Assembly (NCBI GenBank): GCA_946494335.1
Contig: CAMMBV010000026.1
Coordinates: forward strand, 1 to 48,003
Direction of reading: 5' to 3'
From: an uncultured Ruminococcus sp.
GTDB taxonomy: Bacteria; Bacillota; Clostridia; Lachnospirales; Lachnospiraceae
DNA: 48,003 nucleotides
Shown: positions 25,818 to 35,252 of the stretch, piece after piece
Position numbering within the stretch: the first letter of the stretch is position 1
Layout of the letters: every line of letters starts with the position of its first letter
Position numbers and translations under genes: made by a program
Notes under the pieces: generated by a model
What the model was told of the DNA's origin: nothing
The model's input: only the letters and a program-made list of their open reading frames with translations
Databases searched by the model: none

Positions 25818-26858
25818 ATGGAGATAGGAATAATTTGTTTTACTATGAACGGTTTTGTCCTTGCTGAGAACATCGATGATTATCTGAAAAAGACAGGACA
25901 CAGGACGGCTGTATACACAAAGAGCCGCTATCTGCGTGATGTGGAGGCGGAGCCGGTGAGAGATTCGCTGAAACTGTGGACAAAGAAGATGTTTGAGACC
26001 AAAGACGGGCTGATTTTTATCGGAGCGGCGGGGATAGCGGTGCGCGCCATTGCTCCCTTTGTGGAAAACAAGACGTATGATCCTGCGGTGGTAGTTATCG
26101 ATGAACAGGGGAAATTCTGCATTTCCCTGCTGTCCGGGCACCTGGGAGGAGCCAATGAGCTGACAGAGCTGATCAGCAAAAAAATTGGAGCGGTTCCCGT
26201 AGTCACGACGGCTACCGATGTGAATGGAAGATTTGCGGTGGATGTCTTTGCCAAAAAGAATCGTCTGTATATCTCCAACATGACCTTGGCAAAGGAAGTT
26301 TCTGCAAGGCTTCTCAATGGAGAAAAAGTGGGATTTATCAGTGAGCTTCCGGTGAAAGGGATGCTGCCGGAGGGACTGGAGCCGGATCAGGATCTTGAGT
26401 TGGGTATCTATGTGGGTATTCATTACCACCGTCAGCCTTTTGAACAGACGCTCTGGCTGATTCCGCGCAGTATAACAGCGGGAATCGGATGCAAAAAGGG
26501 AGTGTCTTCGGAGCAGATTGAAGAGTTATTTGAAGAGGTCTGCCAGATTAACGGGATTTTTCATGAGGCAGTGGCGCGTGCAGCCACCATCGAACTGAAA
26601 AAGGAAGAACCGGGATTAAAGGAATTCTGTCAGGAAATGGGAATTTCTCTGATTACCTACAGCGCCGGAGAGCTTCTGGAAGTGGAAGGTGATTTTACCT
26701 CTTCTGATTTCGTACAGTCCGTCACAGGCGTAGACAACGTCTGTGAGAGAAGTGCGGTAAAGGGAAGCGACGGCGGCGCTGTGATACAGAAAAAAATGGG
26801 CAAAAACGGTGTAACCGTATCTTTCGCCCAGGAAGAATGGAGTGTGGAATTTGAATAA
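25818..26858 (+). CDS. cbiG: Cobalt-precorrin-5A hydrolase
   Basis: Opens the delta-lactone and releases the C20 fragment as acetaldehyde, contracting the ring in the anaerobic pathway. The 346 residues show the N-terminal domain (FIGAAGIAVRAIAPF, SLLSGHLGGANELT) and the C-terminal domain (GIGCKKGVSSEQI, TYSAGELLEVEG). The first and last parts are both present, so it is not a truncated form. It overlaps cbiH. Confidence 0.93.
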   Translation: MEIGIICFTMNGFVLAENIDDYLKKTGHRTAVYTKSRYLRDVEAEPVRDSLKLWTKKMFETKDGLIFIGAAGIAVRAIAPFVENKTYDPAVVVIDEQGKFCISLLSGHLGGANELTELISKKIGAVPVVTTATDVNGRFAVDVFAKKNRLYISNMTLAKEVSARLLNGEKVGFISELPVKGMLPEGLEPDQDLELGIYVGIHYHRQPFEQTLWLIPRSITAGIGCKKGVSSEQIEELFEEVCQINGIFHEAVARAATIELKKEEPGLKEFCQEMGISLITYSAGELLEVEGDFTSSDFVQSVTGVDNVCERSAVKGSDGGAVIQKKMGKNGVTVSFAQEEWSVEFE

Positions 26859-27582
26859 ATTATACGTTGTAGGAATTGGACCGGGAGAATATGAACAGAT
26901 GACCTTAAGGGCCATCAATGCACTGAAAGCCAGTGATACGATCATCGGGTATACCGTATATGTAGATCTGGTAAAAAATCATTTTCCCGAAAAAGAATTT
27001 ATGACGACGCCCATGAAAAAGGAAGTGGATCGCTGCGTCATGGCATTTGAGGAAGCCATGAAGGGAAAAACCGTTTCTATGATCTGCAGCGGAGATGCGG
27101 GCGTTTACGGTATGTCAGGACTGATGTACGAAGTAGGGGTGGATTATCCCCAGGTGGAGCTGGAGATTATTCCCGGTGTGACGGCGGCTACCGGAGGAGC
27201 GGCCGTGCTGGGAGCGCCGTTGATTCATGATTTCTGCCTGATCAGCCTGAGCGATCTTCTGACGCCATGGGAGAAAATTGAGGCCCGTCTTCTGCATGCG
27301 TCAGAGGCGGATTTTGTGATCTGTCTTTACAATCCTTCCAGTAAAAAACGGCATGATTATCTTATGAAGGCCTGCGATCTTATGATGCGGTATAAAAAAG
27401 AAGATACGGTGTGCGGCATTGTAGGCAACATCGGCCGTGAAGGGGAAAGCATGAAGGTCATGACCTTAAAGGAGCTTAGGAGCACCAGCGTGGATATGTT
27501 CACCACTGTGTTTGTGGGCAATTCCCAGACAAAAGAAATCGGCGGGAAAATGGTAACTCCAAGAGGGTATAAGAATGTCTGA
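26842..27582 (+). CDS. cbiH: Cobalt-precorrin-3B C17-methyltransferase
   Basis: Methylates C17 and drives ring contraction. About 246 residues with LYVVGIGPGEYEQMT, CSGDAGVYGMSG and LYNPSSKKR, the CbiH/CobJ set. Two starts are possible: GTG at 26842 and TTG at 26851; the latter has GGAG eight bases upstream and fits the family start better, so the first three residues are doubtful. Both overlap the end of cbiG. It overlaps the next gene by 8 bases. Confidence 0.93.
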   Translation: MWNLNKLYVVGIGPGEYEQMTLRAINALKASDTIIGYTVYVDLVKNHFPEKEFMTTPMKKEVDRCVMAFEEAMKGKTVSMICSGDAGVYGMSGLMYEVGVDYPQVELEIIPGVTAATGGAAVLGAPLIHDFCLISLSDLLTPWEKIEARLLHASEADFVICLYNPSSKKRHDYLMKACDLMMRYKKEDTVCGIVGNIGREGESMKVMTLKELRSTSVDMFTTVFVGNSQTKEIGGKMVTPRGYKNV

Positions 27583-29542
27583 AGTTTTAATATTTGCCGG
27601 AACGCTGGAAGGACGCACCGTGGCGGAATTTTTGAACCGGTATCGGATACCGGCCCGGGTGTGTGTGGCGACGGAGTACGGGGAAAGCCTTCTTCCTGAG
27701 GGAGGAAGCCTGCGGGTTTCTCATGAACGTCTGGATGAAAATCAAATGGCAAAGCTGATGAAGGAGGAGAATCCGAGGCTTGTGATTGACGCCACCCATC
27801 CCTATGCCGCTGAGGTGACAAAGAATATAAAAGCCGCCTGCCAGACAGAAAAAAAAGAGTATCTCCGTCTTCTGCGGGAAGGCTATACCCTGGAAGATCA
27901 GGATGTAGTTTATGTGGATTCCGTACCGGAGGCGGTAAAATGGCTGGAGAGCACAAGCGGCAATATCCTGGCAACCACAGGCAGTAAGGAAATGAAAGAA
28001 TATACAAAGCTTTCCGGTTATCAGGAGCGTGTATACGCCCGGGTTCTCTCTCTTCCGGAGGTGGTGTCCTCCTGCGCATCTTACGGATTTCAGGGGAAAC
28101 ACCTGATCTGTATGCAGGGGCCTTTTTCAGCGGATTTAAATGCGGCCATGCTCAGACAGTTTGACTGCCGCTATCTGGTGACCAAGGAATCCGGCAGCAC
28201 CGGCGGATTCATGGAAAAATATGAAGCGGCCAGGAAGGCGGGGGCAAGACTGGTGCTGGTGGGTCGTCCGGTAAAAGAAGAGGGAATGTCTCTTGAGCAG
28301 TGCAAAAAGCGTCTGATTGATGAGTTCCAGATCCCGGTCAGACCGGAAATTACCCTTGTGGGAATCGGTATGGGCACGGCCGAAGGTATGACTGTGGAGG
28401 CGAAGAAAGTCTGCGAAAGCGCCGACGTCATAATCGGGGCCGAGAGAATGACCAGGCAGACAGCCCGTCCGGGCCAGAAAGTGTTTCATGCTTATAAACC
28501 TCAGGAAATTGCAGATTACATAAATGATCACAGGGAACTGGAAAAGGCAGTGGTAGTTCTGTCCGGCGACGTGGGATTTTACAGCGGAGCCAGGAAACTT
28601 CTGGAAGTGCTTCCCCAGCAGACAACGCTGATTCCGGGAATTTCTTCCATGATTTACTTTCTGTCGAAACTTAAGATGGCCTGGGAGGATGTAACGCCCT
28701 GCAGTCTGCATGGCCGGTCCGTCAATATGGTCAGCATGGTGCGGGAACACAAAAAAGTTTTTGCCATTGTGGGAAACCAGGAGGGCATCGGACAGCTTTG
28801 CCGTCAGCTGAATGAATTTGGACTCGGGGACGTAAAGGTTTATGTGGGAGAACGGCTGTCTTATGAGAATGAAAAAATTCTGGAGGGAACCGCTCAGAGT
28901 CTGCAGCAGATAAAAACAGATTATTTGAGTGTGGTTTTGCTGGTCAATGAACGCCCGGCAGACAGGATCGTGACCCACGGAATTCCGGATGAAGAGTTCC
29001 TGCGGGACAAAGTTCCCATGACAAAAGAGGAAATACGGGAAATCTCTTTGTCGAAGCTGCGTCTTAAAAGAGATTCCGTGGTATATGATATCGGCGCAGG
29101 CACAGGCTCCGTGTCGGTGGAAGCCGCGCGCATGGCTTCTCACGGTCAGGTGTTTGCTGTGGAGAAAAAAAGGGAGGCTGTGGAACTGCTTCACAAAAAC
29201 AGGATAAAATTTCAGGTTCCCCACCTTGAGATAATAGAAGGTCTGGCGCCGGAAGCCTGCGAAAAACTTCCGGTTCCCACCCATGCTTTTATCGGAGGTT
29301 CATCCGGCAATCTGAAACAGATCATGGAGCTTCTCCTTGAGAAAAACCCCGGGATCCGTGTGGTTATCAACTGTATCACGCTGGAGACGGTGGCGGAAGC
29401 TCTGGAAGCCGTTAAGGAGCTGCCGGTGAAAGATGTGGATATCGTTTCCGTCAGCGCCGGAAAGTCAAAGGAAGTGGGGCGTTATCACATGATGATGGGT
29501 CTGAATCCGGTATATATCATATCCTGTGAAGGAGGAAAGTAG
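27575..29542 (+). CDS. cbiJET: Triple fusion: precorrin-6A reductase, C5-methyltransferase and C15-methyltransferase/decarboxylase
   Basis: A 655-residue protein joining three usually separate enzymes. Residues 1 to about 252 are CbiJ (FAGTLEGRT, DATHPYAAEVT); about 258-460 are CbiE (LVGIGMGTAEGMT, LSGDVGFYSG); about 465-655 are CbiT, with the SAM-binding DIGAGTGSVSVEAA motif. The three activities reduce cobalt-precorrin-6A, then methylate C5 and C15 with decarboxylation, giving cobalt-precorrin-8, so the fusion covers consecutive steps and may channel intermediates. CbiET fusions are common; the added CbiJ is less so. No frameshift or internal stop is seen. Confidence 0.93.
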   Translation: MSEVLIFAGTLEGRTVAEFLNRYRIPARVCVATEYGESLLPEGGSLRVSHERLDENQMAKLMKEENPRLVIDATHPYAAEVTKNIKAACQTEKKEYLRLLREGYTLEDQDVVYVDSVPEAVKWLESTSGNILATTGSKEMKEYTKLSGYQERVYARVLSLPEVVSSCASYGFQGKHLICMQGPFSADLNAAMLRQFDCRYLVTKESGSTGGFMEKYEAARKAGARLVLVGRPVKEEGMSLEQCKKRLIDEFQIPVRPEITLVGIGMGTAEGMTVEAKKVCESADVIIGAERMTRQTARPGQKVFHAYKPQEIADYINDHRELEKAVVVLSGDVGFYSGARKLLEVLPQQTTLIPGISSMIYFLSKLKMAWEDVTPCSLHGRSVNMVSMVREHKKVFAIVGNQEGIGQLCRQLNEFGLGDVKVYVGERLSYENEKILEGTAQSLQQIKTDYLSVVLLVNERPADRIVTHGIPDEEFLRDKVPMTKEEIREISLSKLRLKRDSVVYDIGAGTGSVSVEAARMASHGQVFAVEKKREAVELLHKNRIKFQVPHLEIIEGLAPEACEKLPVPTHAFIGGSSGNLKQIMELLLEKNPGIRVVINCITLETVAEALEAVKELPVKDVDIVSVSAGKSKEVGRYHMMMGLNPVYIISCEGGK

Positions 29543-29545
29543 CCT

Positions 29546-30904
29546 ATGAAACTCCCCAGAATACTGATTGCAGCGCCCTCAAGCGGCAGCGGAAAAACGC
29601 TGATCACCTGCGGTATATTACAGCTTTTGAAAAATCGCGGCAAAAAGGCAGTGTCCTTTAAATGCGGGCCGGATTTTATCGATCCCATGTTTCACAGCAA
29701 GGTGATCGGAATGAAAAGCCGCAATCTGGACTCTTTTTTTACAGACAGAGAGACACTGCGGGGGCTGATGAAAAAAAACAGTCAGGGCAGTGATCTTGCC
29801 GTGGTGGAAGGCGTTATGGGATATTACGACGGGCTGGCTGGCATTTCGTCAAAGGCCAGCGCCTGGGATGTGGCGGGCAGTACCGATACGCCTGCCGTGC
29901 TGCTGGTAAACTGCAAAGGCATGAGTGTGTCTGTGATCCCATTTATCAAAGGTTTTCTGGAATACAAAGAGAACAGTCATATTAAAGGTGTGATTTTCAA
30001 TCAGCTCTCTCCCATGATGTATCCCAGAATGAAAAAGATGGTGGAGGAGGCCCTTCCGGTGAAAGCCATGGGATATGTGCCCATGGTAAAAGACTGCCGT
30101 CTGGAAAGCCGGCATCTGGGTCTGGTGATGCCGGATGAGATCCATGATCTGAGAGAAAATCTGAACCGCCTGGCAAAGATTCTTGAAGAGAGTTTGGATG
30201 TGGAGGCTCTTTTGCATCTGGCAAATGAGGCGCCGCCCATTGAAGAAGAGTTAAAAGAAGAAGATAAAATGGATGAGCCTGTTCGCATTGGCCTTGCAAA
30301 GGATGAAGCCTTTTGCTTCTTCTACGAAGATAACTTAAGTCTGCTAAAAGAGATGGGGGCCTGTCTGGTTCCCTTTTCGCCCATTCACGATTCTCATCTT
30401 CCGCAGGATCTGGACGGCCTTATGCTCCATGGAGGATATCCGGAACTGTATGCCGGTGCCTTAAGTGAAAACCGTTCCATGAGGCAGAATATAAAAGAGG
30501 CGATTGAAGAAGGGCTTCCCTGCATTGCGGAGTGCGGCGGATTCATGTATCTTCATGAAAAGATGCAGGGGCAGGACGGCGAGTATTATGACATGGCCGG
30601 CGCAGTGCCGGGGCGGGTTCACAAAAGGGAACGTCTGACCCGTTTTGGGTATATTACCCTGTCCCAGGGAAAGGCCTTTGGTCAGGAGATAGGAGAAGTT
30701 CCCTCCCATGAGTTTCACTACTATGATTCCGAGAACTGCGGGGAAGCATTTCTGGCCAGAAAGCCGCTGTCGCAAAGAAGCTGGCGGTGCATTCACAGCA
30801 GTGATACTCTTTTTGCAGGATATCCTCATTTGTATTATTACGGAAACAGAAAATTGCCCCGGGCATTTCTGGAAAAATGCAGGGAAAGGAAGAAGATACG
30901 ATGA
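29546..30904 (+). CDS. cbiA: Cobyrinate a,c-diamide synthase
   Basis: Glutamine- and ATP-dependent amidation of the a and c side chains of cobyrinic acid. The 452-residue protein has the N-terminal P-loop APSSGSGKTLIT, a GVMGYYDG motif and the C-terminal glutamine amidotransferase-like domain with LHGGYPELYAG and the nucleophile in AECGGFMYL. Its stop overlaps the cobT start as ATGA. Confidence 0.94.
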   Translation: MKLPRILIAAPSSGSGKTLITCGILQLLKNRGKKAVSFKCGPDFIDPMFHSKVIGMKSRNLDSFFTDRETLRGLMKKNSQGSDLAVVEGVMGYYDGLAGISSKASAWDVAGSTDTPAVLLVNCKGMSVSVIPFIKGFLEYKENSHIKGVIFNQLSPMMYPRMKKMVEEALPVKAMGYVPMVKDCRLESRHLGLVMPDEIHDLRENLNRLAKILEESLDVEALLHLANEAPPIEEELKEEDKMDEPVRIGLAKDEAFCFFYEDNLSLLKEMGACLVPFSPIHDSHLPQDLDGLMLHGGYPELYAGALSENRSMRQNIKEAIEEGLPCIAECGGFMYLHEKMQGQDGEYYDMAGAVPGRVHKRERLTRFGYITLSQGKAFGQEIGEVPSHEFHYYDSENCGEAFLARKPLSQRSWRCIHSSDTLFAGYPHLYYYGNRKLPRAFLEKCRERKKIR

Positions 30905-31950
30905 ATTTGGAAGAAACGCTGCGTGCCATTGGTACGCTGGATCAGGATGCAGTAAAGGAAGCAGAGAAACGCTGGTACAGTATTGCCATTCCCCTTCACA
31001 GTCTGGGAAAACTCCAGGATGCGGTGGTACAGATGGCCGGAATCAGGGGTTCTGCAAAGGTAGAACTGAAAAAAAAGGCGCTTGTCACCATGTGTGCGGA
31101 TAATGGCGTGGTGGAAGAGGGGATCAGTCAGAGCGGTCAGGATGTCACCCTCATTATCTCGGAAAATTTTCTGAAGGAAAAAGCGACGGCCACGATCATG
31201 TGCCGCCAGACAGGAGCCGATATTTTTCCCGTAGATATAGGAATCGCTGCCCAGTCCAACCTGATTCAGCATAAAGTAATGTACGGTACCAGGAATATGG
31301 CCAAAGAACCGGCCATGACAAGGGAAGAAACAATCCGAGCCATAGAGGTGGGCATCCATATGGTAGAAGAGCTGAAGGAAAAGGGCTATGAGATCATTGC
31401 CACCGGAGAAATGGGTATCGGTAATACTACCACCAGCAGCGCCATCACAGCGGTACTGCTTGAGGAAGAGGCGGAGAAAGTGACAGGGCGCGGAGCCGGA
31501 CTGTCAAGCGCCGGTCTGGATAAAAAAATTGCCACCATTAAAAAGGCCATTGCGCTTCATAAGCCCGACAGGGAAGATCCCATCGACGTGCTTTCCAAAG
31601 TGGGAGGGCTTGATATCGCCGGGCTGACGGGCGTATTCTTAGGAGGCGCGGCTCTTCGGGTACCTGTTGTTATCGACGGTTTTATCTCCAGCGTGGCGGC
31701 TCTGTGTGCGGTGCGGATGAAACCCGAGGCGAAAAATTTCATGATGGCTTCCCATCTTTCCAAAGAACCGGCTTCCGCCATGGTGCTGGATGCTCTGGGG
31801 CTGGAAGGGTTTCTCACCTGCGATATGCGTCTGGGAGAAGGGACCGGAGCGGTTACTCTGTATCCCATACTGGATATGGCCATCGCCGTATATAACGGAA
31901 TGAGCACATTCGATGAAAATAATATGGAGACTTACGTTCCTCTTTCTTAG
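30901..31950 (+). CDS. cobT: Nicotinate-nucleotide--dimethylbenzimidazole phosphoribosyltransferase
   Basis: Activates the lower-ligand base to alpha-ribazole phosphate. The 349 residues contain the family segments MCADNGVVEEGISQ, GEMGIGNTTTSSA, GGLDIAGLTG, VVIDGFISS and the C-terminal LGEGTGAV with its catalytic-type glutamate. The ATG at 30901 is chosen because it overlaps the cbiA stop and lies after AGGAAG. No dimethylbenzimidazole synthesis genes (bluB or bza) are in the window, so the base used here cannot be deduced. Confidence 0.95.
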   Translation: MNLEETLRAIGTLDQDAVKEAEKRWYSIAIPLHSLGKLQDAVVQMAGIRGSAKVELKKKALVTMCADNGVVEEGISQSGQDVTLIISENFLKEKATATIMCRQTGADIFPVDIGIAAQSNLIQHKVMYGTRNMAKEPAMTREETIRAIEVGIHMVEELKEKGYEIIATGEMGIGNTTTSSAITAVLLEEEAEKVTGRGAGLSSAGLDKKIATIKKAIALHKPDREDPIDVLSKVGGLDIAGLTGVFLGGAALRVPVVIDGFISSVAALCAVRMKPEAKNFMMASHLSKEPASAMVLDALGLEGFLTCDMRLGEGTGAVTLYPILDMAIAVYNGMSTFDENNMETYVPLS

Positions 31951-31974
31951 GAATGTAAAAGGAGGAGCAGACTT

Positions 31975-32505
31975 GTGATACATCTGATTACAGGCGGAAG
32001 CGGCAGCGGAAAATCTGCTTTTGCGGAAAACTTCCTGGTAAACTTAGGAGAGACAAAGCGGTTTTATATCGCTACCATGTATCCTTTCGATGAGGAGAGC
32101 CATCAAAGAATCAGGCGTCACCGCCGGATGCGCAGTGAAAAAAATTTTACAACGGTGGAATGTTACACCAATCTGAAAAAGCTCCAGTTCCCATCAGACA
32201 GCAACGTGCTGTTAGAATGCATGTCAAATCTGGTTGCCAATGAAATCTATCAGGAAGAAGGGGCGGGACGTCTGACGGTTTCCGCCGTCCTCGCAGGAAT
32301 ACGATATCTGGCGGATATGGTGGAAAATCTGGTGATTGTGACCAATGAAATTTTTTCCGACGGCATGGATTATGATGAGGAAACGGCGCGGTATCAGGAA
32401 TATCTGGGAAAGATCAATGAGTCCATCGCAGCTTTTGCAGACAGGGTGACAGAGGTGGTATACGGCATACCAATCACGATAAAAGGAGATAAGATGAGAG
32501 AATGA
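31975..32505 (+). CDS. cobU: Adenosylcobinamide kinase/guanylyltransferase (CobU family)
   Basis: Phosphorylates adenosylcobinamide and attaches GMP. The 176 residues include Walker A GGSGSGKSAF and the RIRRHRRMR segment, where the guanylylated histidine of the family lies, plus LLECMSNLVANE. The usual TNEIGxGxVP motif is altered (TNEIFSDGMD). The start is GTG with AAAGGAGGAG upstream. It overlaps cobS as ATGA. A second short CobU-like gene lies after cobS. Confidence 0.88.
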   Translation: MIHLITGGSGSGKSAFAENFLVNLGETKRFYIATMYPFDEESHQRIRRHRRMRSEKNFTTVECYTNLKKLQFPSDSNVLLECMSNLVANEIYQEEGAGRLTVSAVLAGIRYLADMVENLVIVTNEIFSDGMDYDEETARYQEYLGKINESIAAFADRVTEVVYGIPITIKGDKMRE

Positions 32506-33281
32506 AAGGTCTTTTTCAGAGTTTTATTATTGCATTTTCCATGTATTCGAAAATACCAATGCCCAGATGTGAATGGAAAGAGGAAAATATGGCCTATGCC
32601 ATGTGCTTCTGGCCCTGGGTGGGGGCGGTCATCGGCCTTTTATGGTATGTCTGGGGAATGATCGGAAATCATGTGAACATGAATCCTGCATTTTTTACGG
32701 CAGTTCTTCTGCTGATTTCCGTGTTTGTAACGGGGGGAATACATCTGGATGGTCTTCTTGACACGGCCGATGCCATGAGCTCCTGGCAGACAAGGGAGCG
32801 CCGTCTGGAAATTTTGAAGGATTCACATGCGGGCGCTTTCGCCGTCATTACCGGCGTGGTGTATTTCGTGTTTTATTATGGTGTCTGCAGCCAGCTGGAT
32901 ATGAGAGGAATCACAGCGGCTGCTCCCGGATTTATGTTGTCGCGGACCTTAAGCGCTTATGCTATTGTCACCTTTCCAAAGGCCAGAAAAGACGGGACAG
33001 TGGCTGCCTTTTCCAGGGGAGCCAGTACAAGAAGGGTGCAGGCGGTCATGATTATCTATGGGCTGTGTCTGGCTGCTCTGATGCTCTGGCTGGACCCGCT
33101 GGCAGGAGGCGCGGCCCTTGTGGGCGCTGCTCTGGTTTTCTGGTATTATCATCATCTGGCTATGAAATATTTCGGCGGCACTACAGGCGATATTGCGGGA
33201 TGGTTTCTTTCCATCTGTGAGCTGGTGATGGCGCTGGCTGTGGCTGTGGTACTCATTATAACGGGAGGAGCAGGAGCATGA
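32502..33281 (+). CDS. cobS: Adenosylcobinamide-GDP ribazoletransferase (cobalamin synthase)
   Basis: Integral membrane enzyme that joins adenosylcobinamide-GDP and alpha-ribazole (phosphate), the final nucleotide-loop step. The 259-residue protein has the N-terminal FSMYSKIPMP segment, the metal-binding HLDGLLDTADAM motif and several hydrophobic membrane segments to the C-terminus. It overlaps both neighbouring genes by 4 bases. Confidence 0.94.
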   Translation: MKGLFQSFIIAFSMYSKIPMPRCEWKEENMAYAMCFWPWVGAVIGLLWYVWGMIGNHVNMNPAFFTAVLLLISVFVTGGIHLDGLLDTADAMSSWQTRERRLEILKDSHAGAFAVITGVVYFVFYYGVCSQLDMRGITAAAPGFMLSRTLSAYAIVTFPKARKDGTVAAFSRGASTRRVQAVMIIYGLCLAALMLWLDPLAGGAALVGAALVFWYYHHLAMKYFGGTTGDIAGWFLSICELVMALAVAVVLIITGGAGA

Positions 33282-33655
33282 AGCTGATTATCGGAGGAGC
33301 GTTTCAGGGGAAAACGGAGTATGCCAAAAACCGGTATAGCGTAAAGCAGTGGGCGGACGGAAGAGTATGTCCGTGGGATGAGATTTTCCGGGCAGAGGGC
33401 ATCCACCATTTCCATGAATACGTCAGAAGAATGCTGACAGAAGGCCTTGACCCGGCGGATGCGGCACAGCGTTTGTGCCAGGAAAACAAGGATGTGGTGA
33501 TTGTGACCAATGAACTGGGATACGGTGTGGTTCCGGTGGAGGCTTTCGACAGAAAATACAGAGAAACGACAGGGAGAATCTGTACAAAGCTGGCAGAGCA
33601 GTCGTCCGAAGTGGTGCGCGTGATCTGCGGAATCGGACAGGTGATCAAAGGATGA
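33278..33655 (+). CDS. Short second CobU-like P-loop protein
   Basis: A 125-residue protein with a Walker A motif GGAFQGKT and, near the C-terminus, TNELGYGVVP followed by GRICTKLAEQ and CGIGQVIKG, which match the end of classical CobU closely. The central region with the guanylylated histidine (HxxR) and the LLEC segment is missing. It is not a decayed remnant: the frame is open, starts at an ATGA overlap with cobS and is coupled to cobC. It could be a partner subunit or a specialised kinase; function is not established. Confidence 0.75.
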   Translation: MKLIIGGAFQGKTEYAKNRYSVKQWADGRVCPWDEIFRAEGIHHFHEYVRRMLTEGLDPADAAQRLCQENKDVVIVTNELGYGVVPVEAFDRKYRETTGRICTKLAEQSSEVVRVICGIGQVIKG

Positions 33656-34266
33656 GGATGTATCTGATCCGTCACAGCATTACTTATGGAAATACGCTGG
33701 GGCGGTATATAGGAAGGACGGACGAACCACTGTGCAAGGAAGGGCAAAAGCTTCTGGAGAACAGGAAGTATCCGCCGGTACAGAAGGTGTACGTTTCCCC
33801 TCTGAAACGATGTGTTATGACAGCAAACATCATTTATCCGGAGCAGAGGATACAGACGGTGAATGATCTGGCGGAATGTGATTTTGGAATTTTTGAAAAT
33901 AAAAATTATAAAGAGCTGGATGGCGATTTCCGGTATCAAAGCTGGGTGGACAGCGGCGGAACTCTGCCTTTTCCGGGAGGAGAAAGCCAGGAGACATTCC
34001 GTAAACGGTGCCGGAGAGGATTTGAGACCGCCGTGGAGGATGCTATTGATTCCGGTATAAAAACGACGGCTCTTATAATCCACGGAGGTACGATTATGGC
34101 GATTCTGGACCATTTTGCCGTACCACATCGGGATTTTTATGACTGGCATGTAAAGAATGCCGGTGGATTTGAGATAGAGCTTAATGAAGCTTGTTGGAAA
34201 AAAGGGATAAGAGAGGTGACTGTCTGCCGGGAACTGGAATCTGCGGCGGATGGAGAAAAGACATGA
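33652..34266 (+). CDS. cobC: Alpha-ribazole phosphatase (histidine phosphatase family)
   Basis: Removes the phosphate from alpha-ribazole phosphate or from cobalamin phosphate. The 204-residue protein has the RHG-type motif as LIRHSIT with H8 the phospho-acceptor, ECDFGIFENKNYKEL and the second catalytic histidine in IIHGGT. Operon position between cobU/cobS and cbiB supports cobC over a general phosphatase. ATGA overlaps at both ends. Confidence 0.88.
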   Translation: MRMYLIRHSITYGNTLGRYIGRTDEPLCKEGQKLLENRKYPPVQKVYVSPLKRCVMTANIIYPEQRIQTVNDLAECDFGIFENKNYKELDGDFRYQSWVDSGGTLPFPGGESQETFRKRCRRGFETAVEDAIDSGIKTTALIIHGGTIMAILDHFAVPHRDFYDWHVKNAGGFEIELNEACWKKGIREVTVCRELESAADGEKT

Positions 34267-35252
34267 TGATAAAGTGGACATTACTGGCTGTAACTTTAGG
34301 CTTTCTGATAGATCTGCTCATAGGAGATCCCAGATGGCTGTACCATCCGGTGCGGCTGATCGGGAATCTGATTGCTGTTCTTGAAAAGGGACTTCGCAGG
34401 ATTTTTCCAAAGACGAAAGGGGCGGAGCGTTTTGCAGGCGTTATTCTCGTTATTCTGGTTACTGCTTTTTCTGCAGCGGTGCCCTTTGCCATTTTGTACG
34501 GCGCTTTTTACCTGAATGAATGGCTGGGAGCGGCAGTGGAGACGGTCATGTGCTATCAGATTCTGGCAACCCGGGCGCTGAAGGACGAGAGCATGAAAGT
34601 TTACCGGGCGCTGAAGACGGGAGATCTGGAAAAATCACGGTATGCCGTTTCCATGATTGTGGGAAGGGATACCCAGAATCTGACCATGGAAGGCGTCACA
34701 AAGGCGGCGGTGGAGACTGTGGCGGAGAATGCTTCCGACGGTGTGATCGCACCGCTGTTCTATCTGATGATCGGCGGCCCTGTGCTGGGCTTTGCCTACA
34801 AAAGCGTGAATACCATGGACTCCATGGTAGGTTATAAAAACGACCGGTACCGGTATTTCGGCACCTGTGCCGCAAAGCTGGACGATGTGGTCAATTACAT
34901 ACCGGCCAGACTGGCCGGGCTTATCATGACACTGGCCTCTTTTGCGGCAGGATTTGACGGAAAAAATGCCTTCCGCATTTTCCGGCGGGACCGGTATAAC
35001 CATGCCAGCCCCAACTCCGCTCAGACAGAGGCGGTGATGGCGGGGGCGCTTGATATCCGGCTGGCCGGAAACGCCTGGTATTTCGGGAAACTTTATGAAA
35101 AGCCTTCTATCGGAGATCCCATAAGGGAAGTGGAGATAGAAGATATTCCCAGATCCAACCGGATTTTGTATGCGTCGGCGCTGTTAGCTTTAATACTGTT
35201 CGGAGCGGTTCGCATTTTGATTGTATGGAGTCTGAAAGGAGGACTGGGATGA
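34263..35252 (+). CDS. cbiB: Adenosylcobinamide-phosphate synthase
   Basis: Membrane protein that attaches aminopropanol phosphate to adenosylcobyric acid. The 329 residues start with a membrane segment followed by LIGDPRWLYHPVRLIG, then NASDGVIAPLFY and HASPNSAQTEA, all family landmarks. ATG at 34263 is chosen over upstream in-frame starts because it overlaps the cobC stop and has GGAG at 34252. Confidence 0.94.
   Translation: MMIKWTLLAVTLGFLIDLLIGDPRWLYHPVRLIGNLIAVLEKGLRRIFPKTKGAERFAGVILVILVTAFSAAVPFAILYGAFYLNEWLGAAVETVMCYQILATRALKDESMKVYRALKTGDLEKSRYAVSMIVGRDTQNLTMEGVTKAAVETVAENASDGVIAPLFYLMIGGPVLGFAYKSVNTMDSMVGYKNDRYRYFGTCAAKLDDVVNYIPARLAGLIMTLASFAAGFDGKNAFRIFRRDRYNHASPNSAQTEAVMAGALDIRLAGNAWYFGKLYEKPSIGDPIREVEIEDIPRSNRILYASALLALILFGAVRILIVWSLKGGLG

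Noticed and set aside
33278-33655. Pseudogene remnant of cobU
   Set aside because: The frame is intact, starts and ends with coupled ATGA overlaps and keeps a Walker A motif, which suggests selection.
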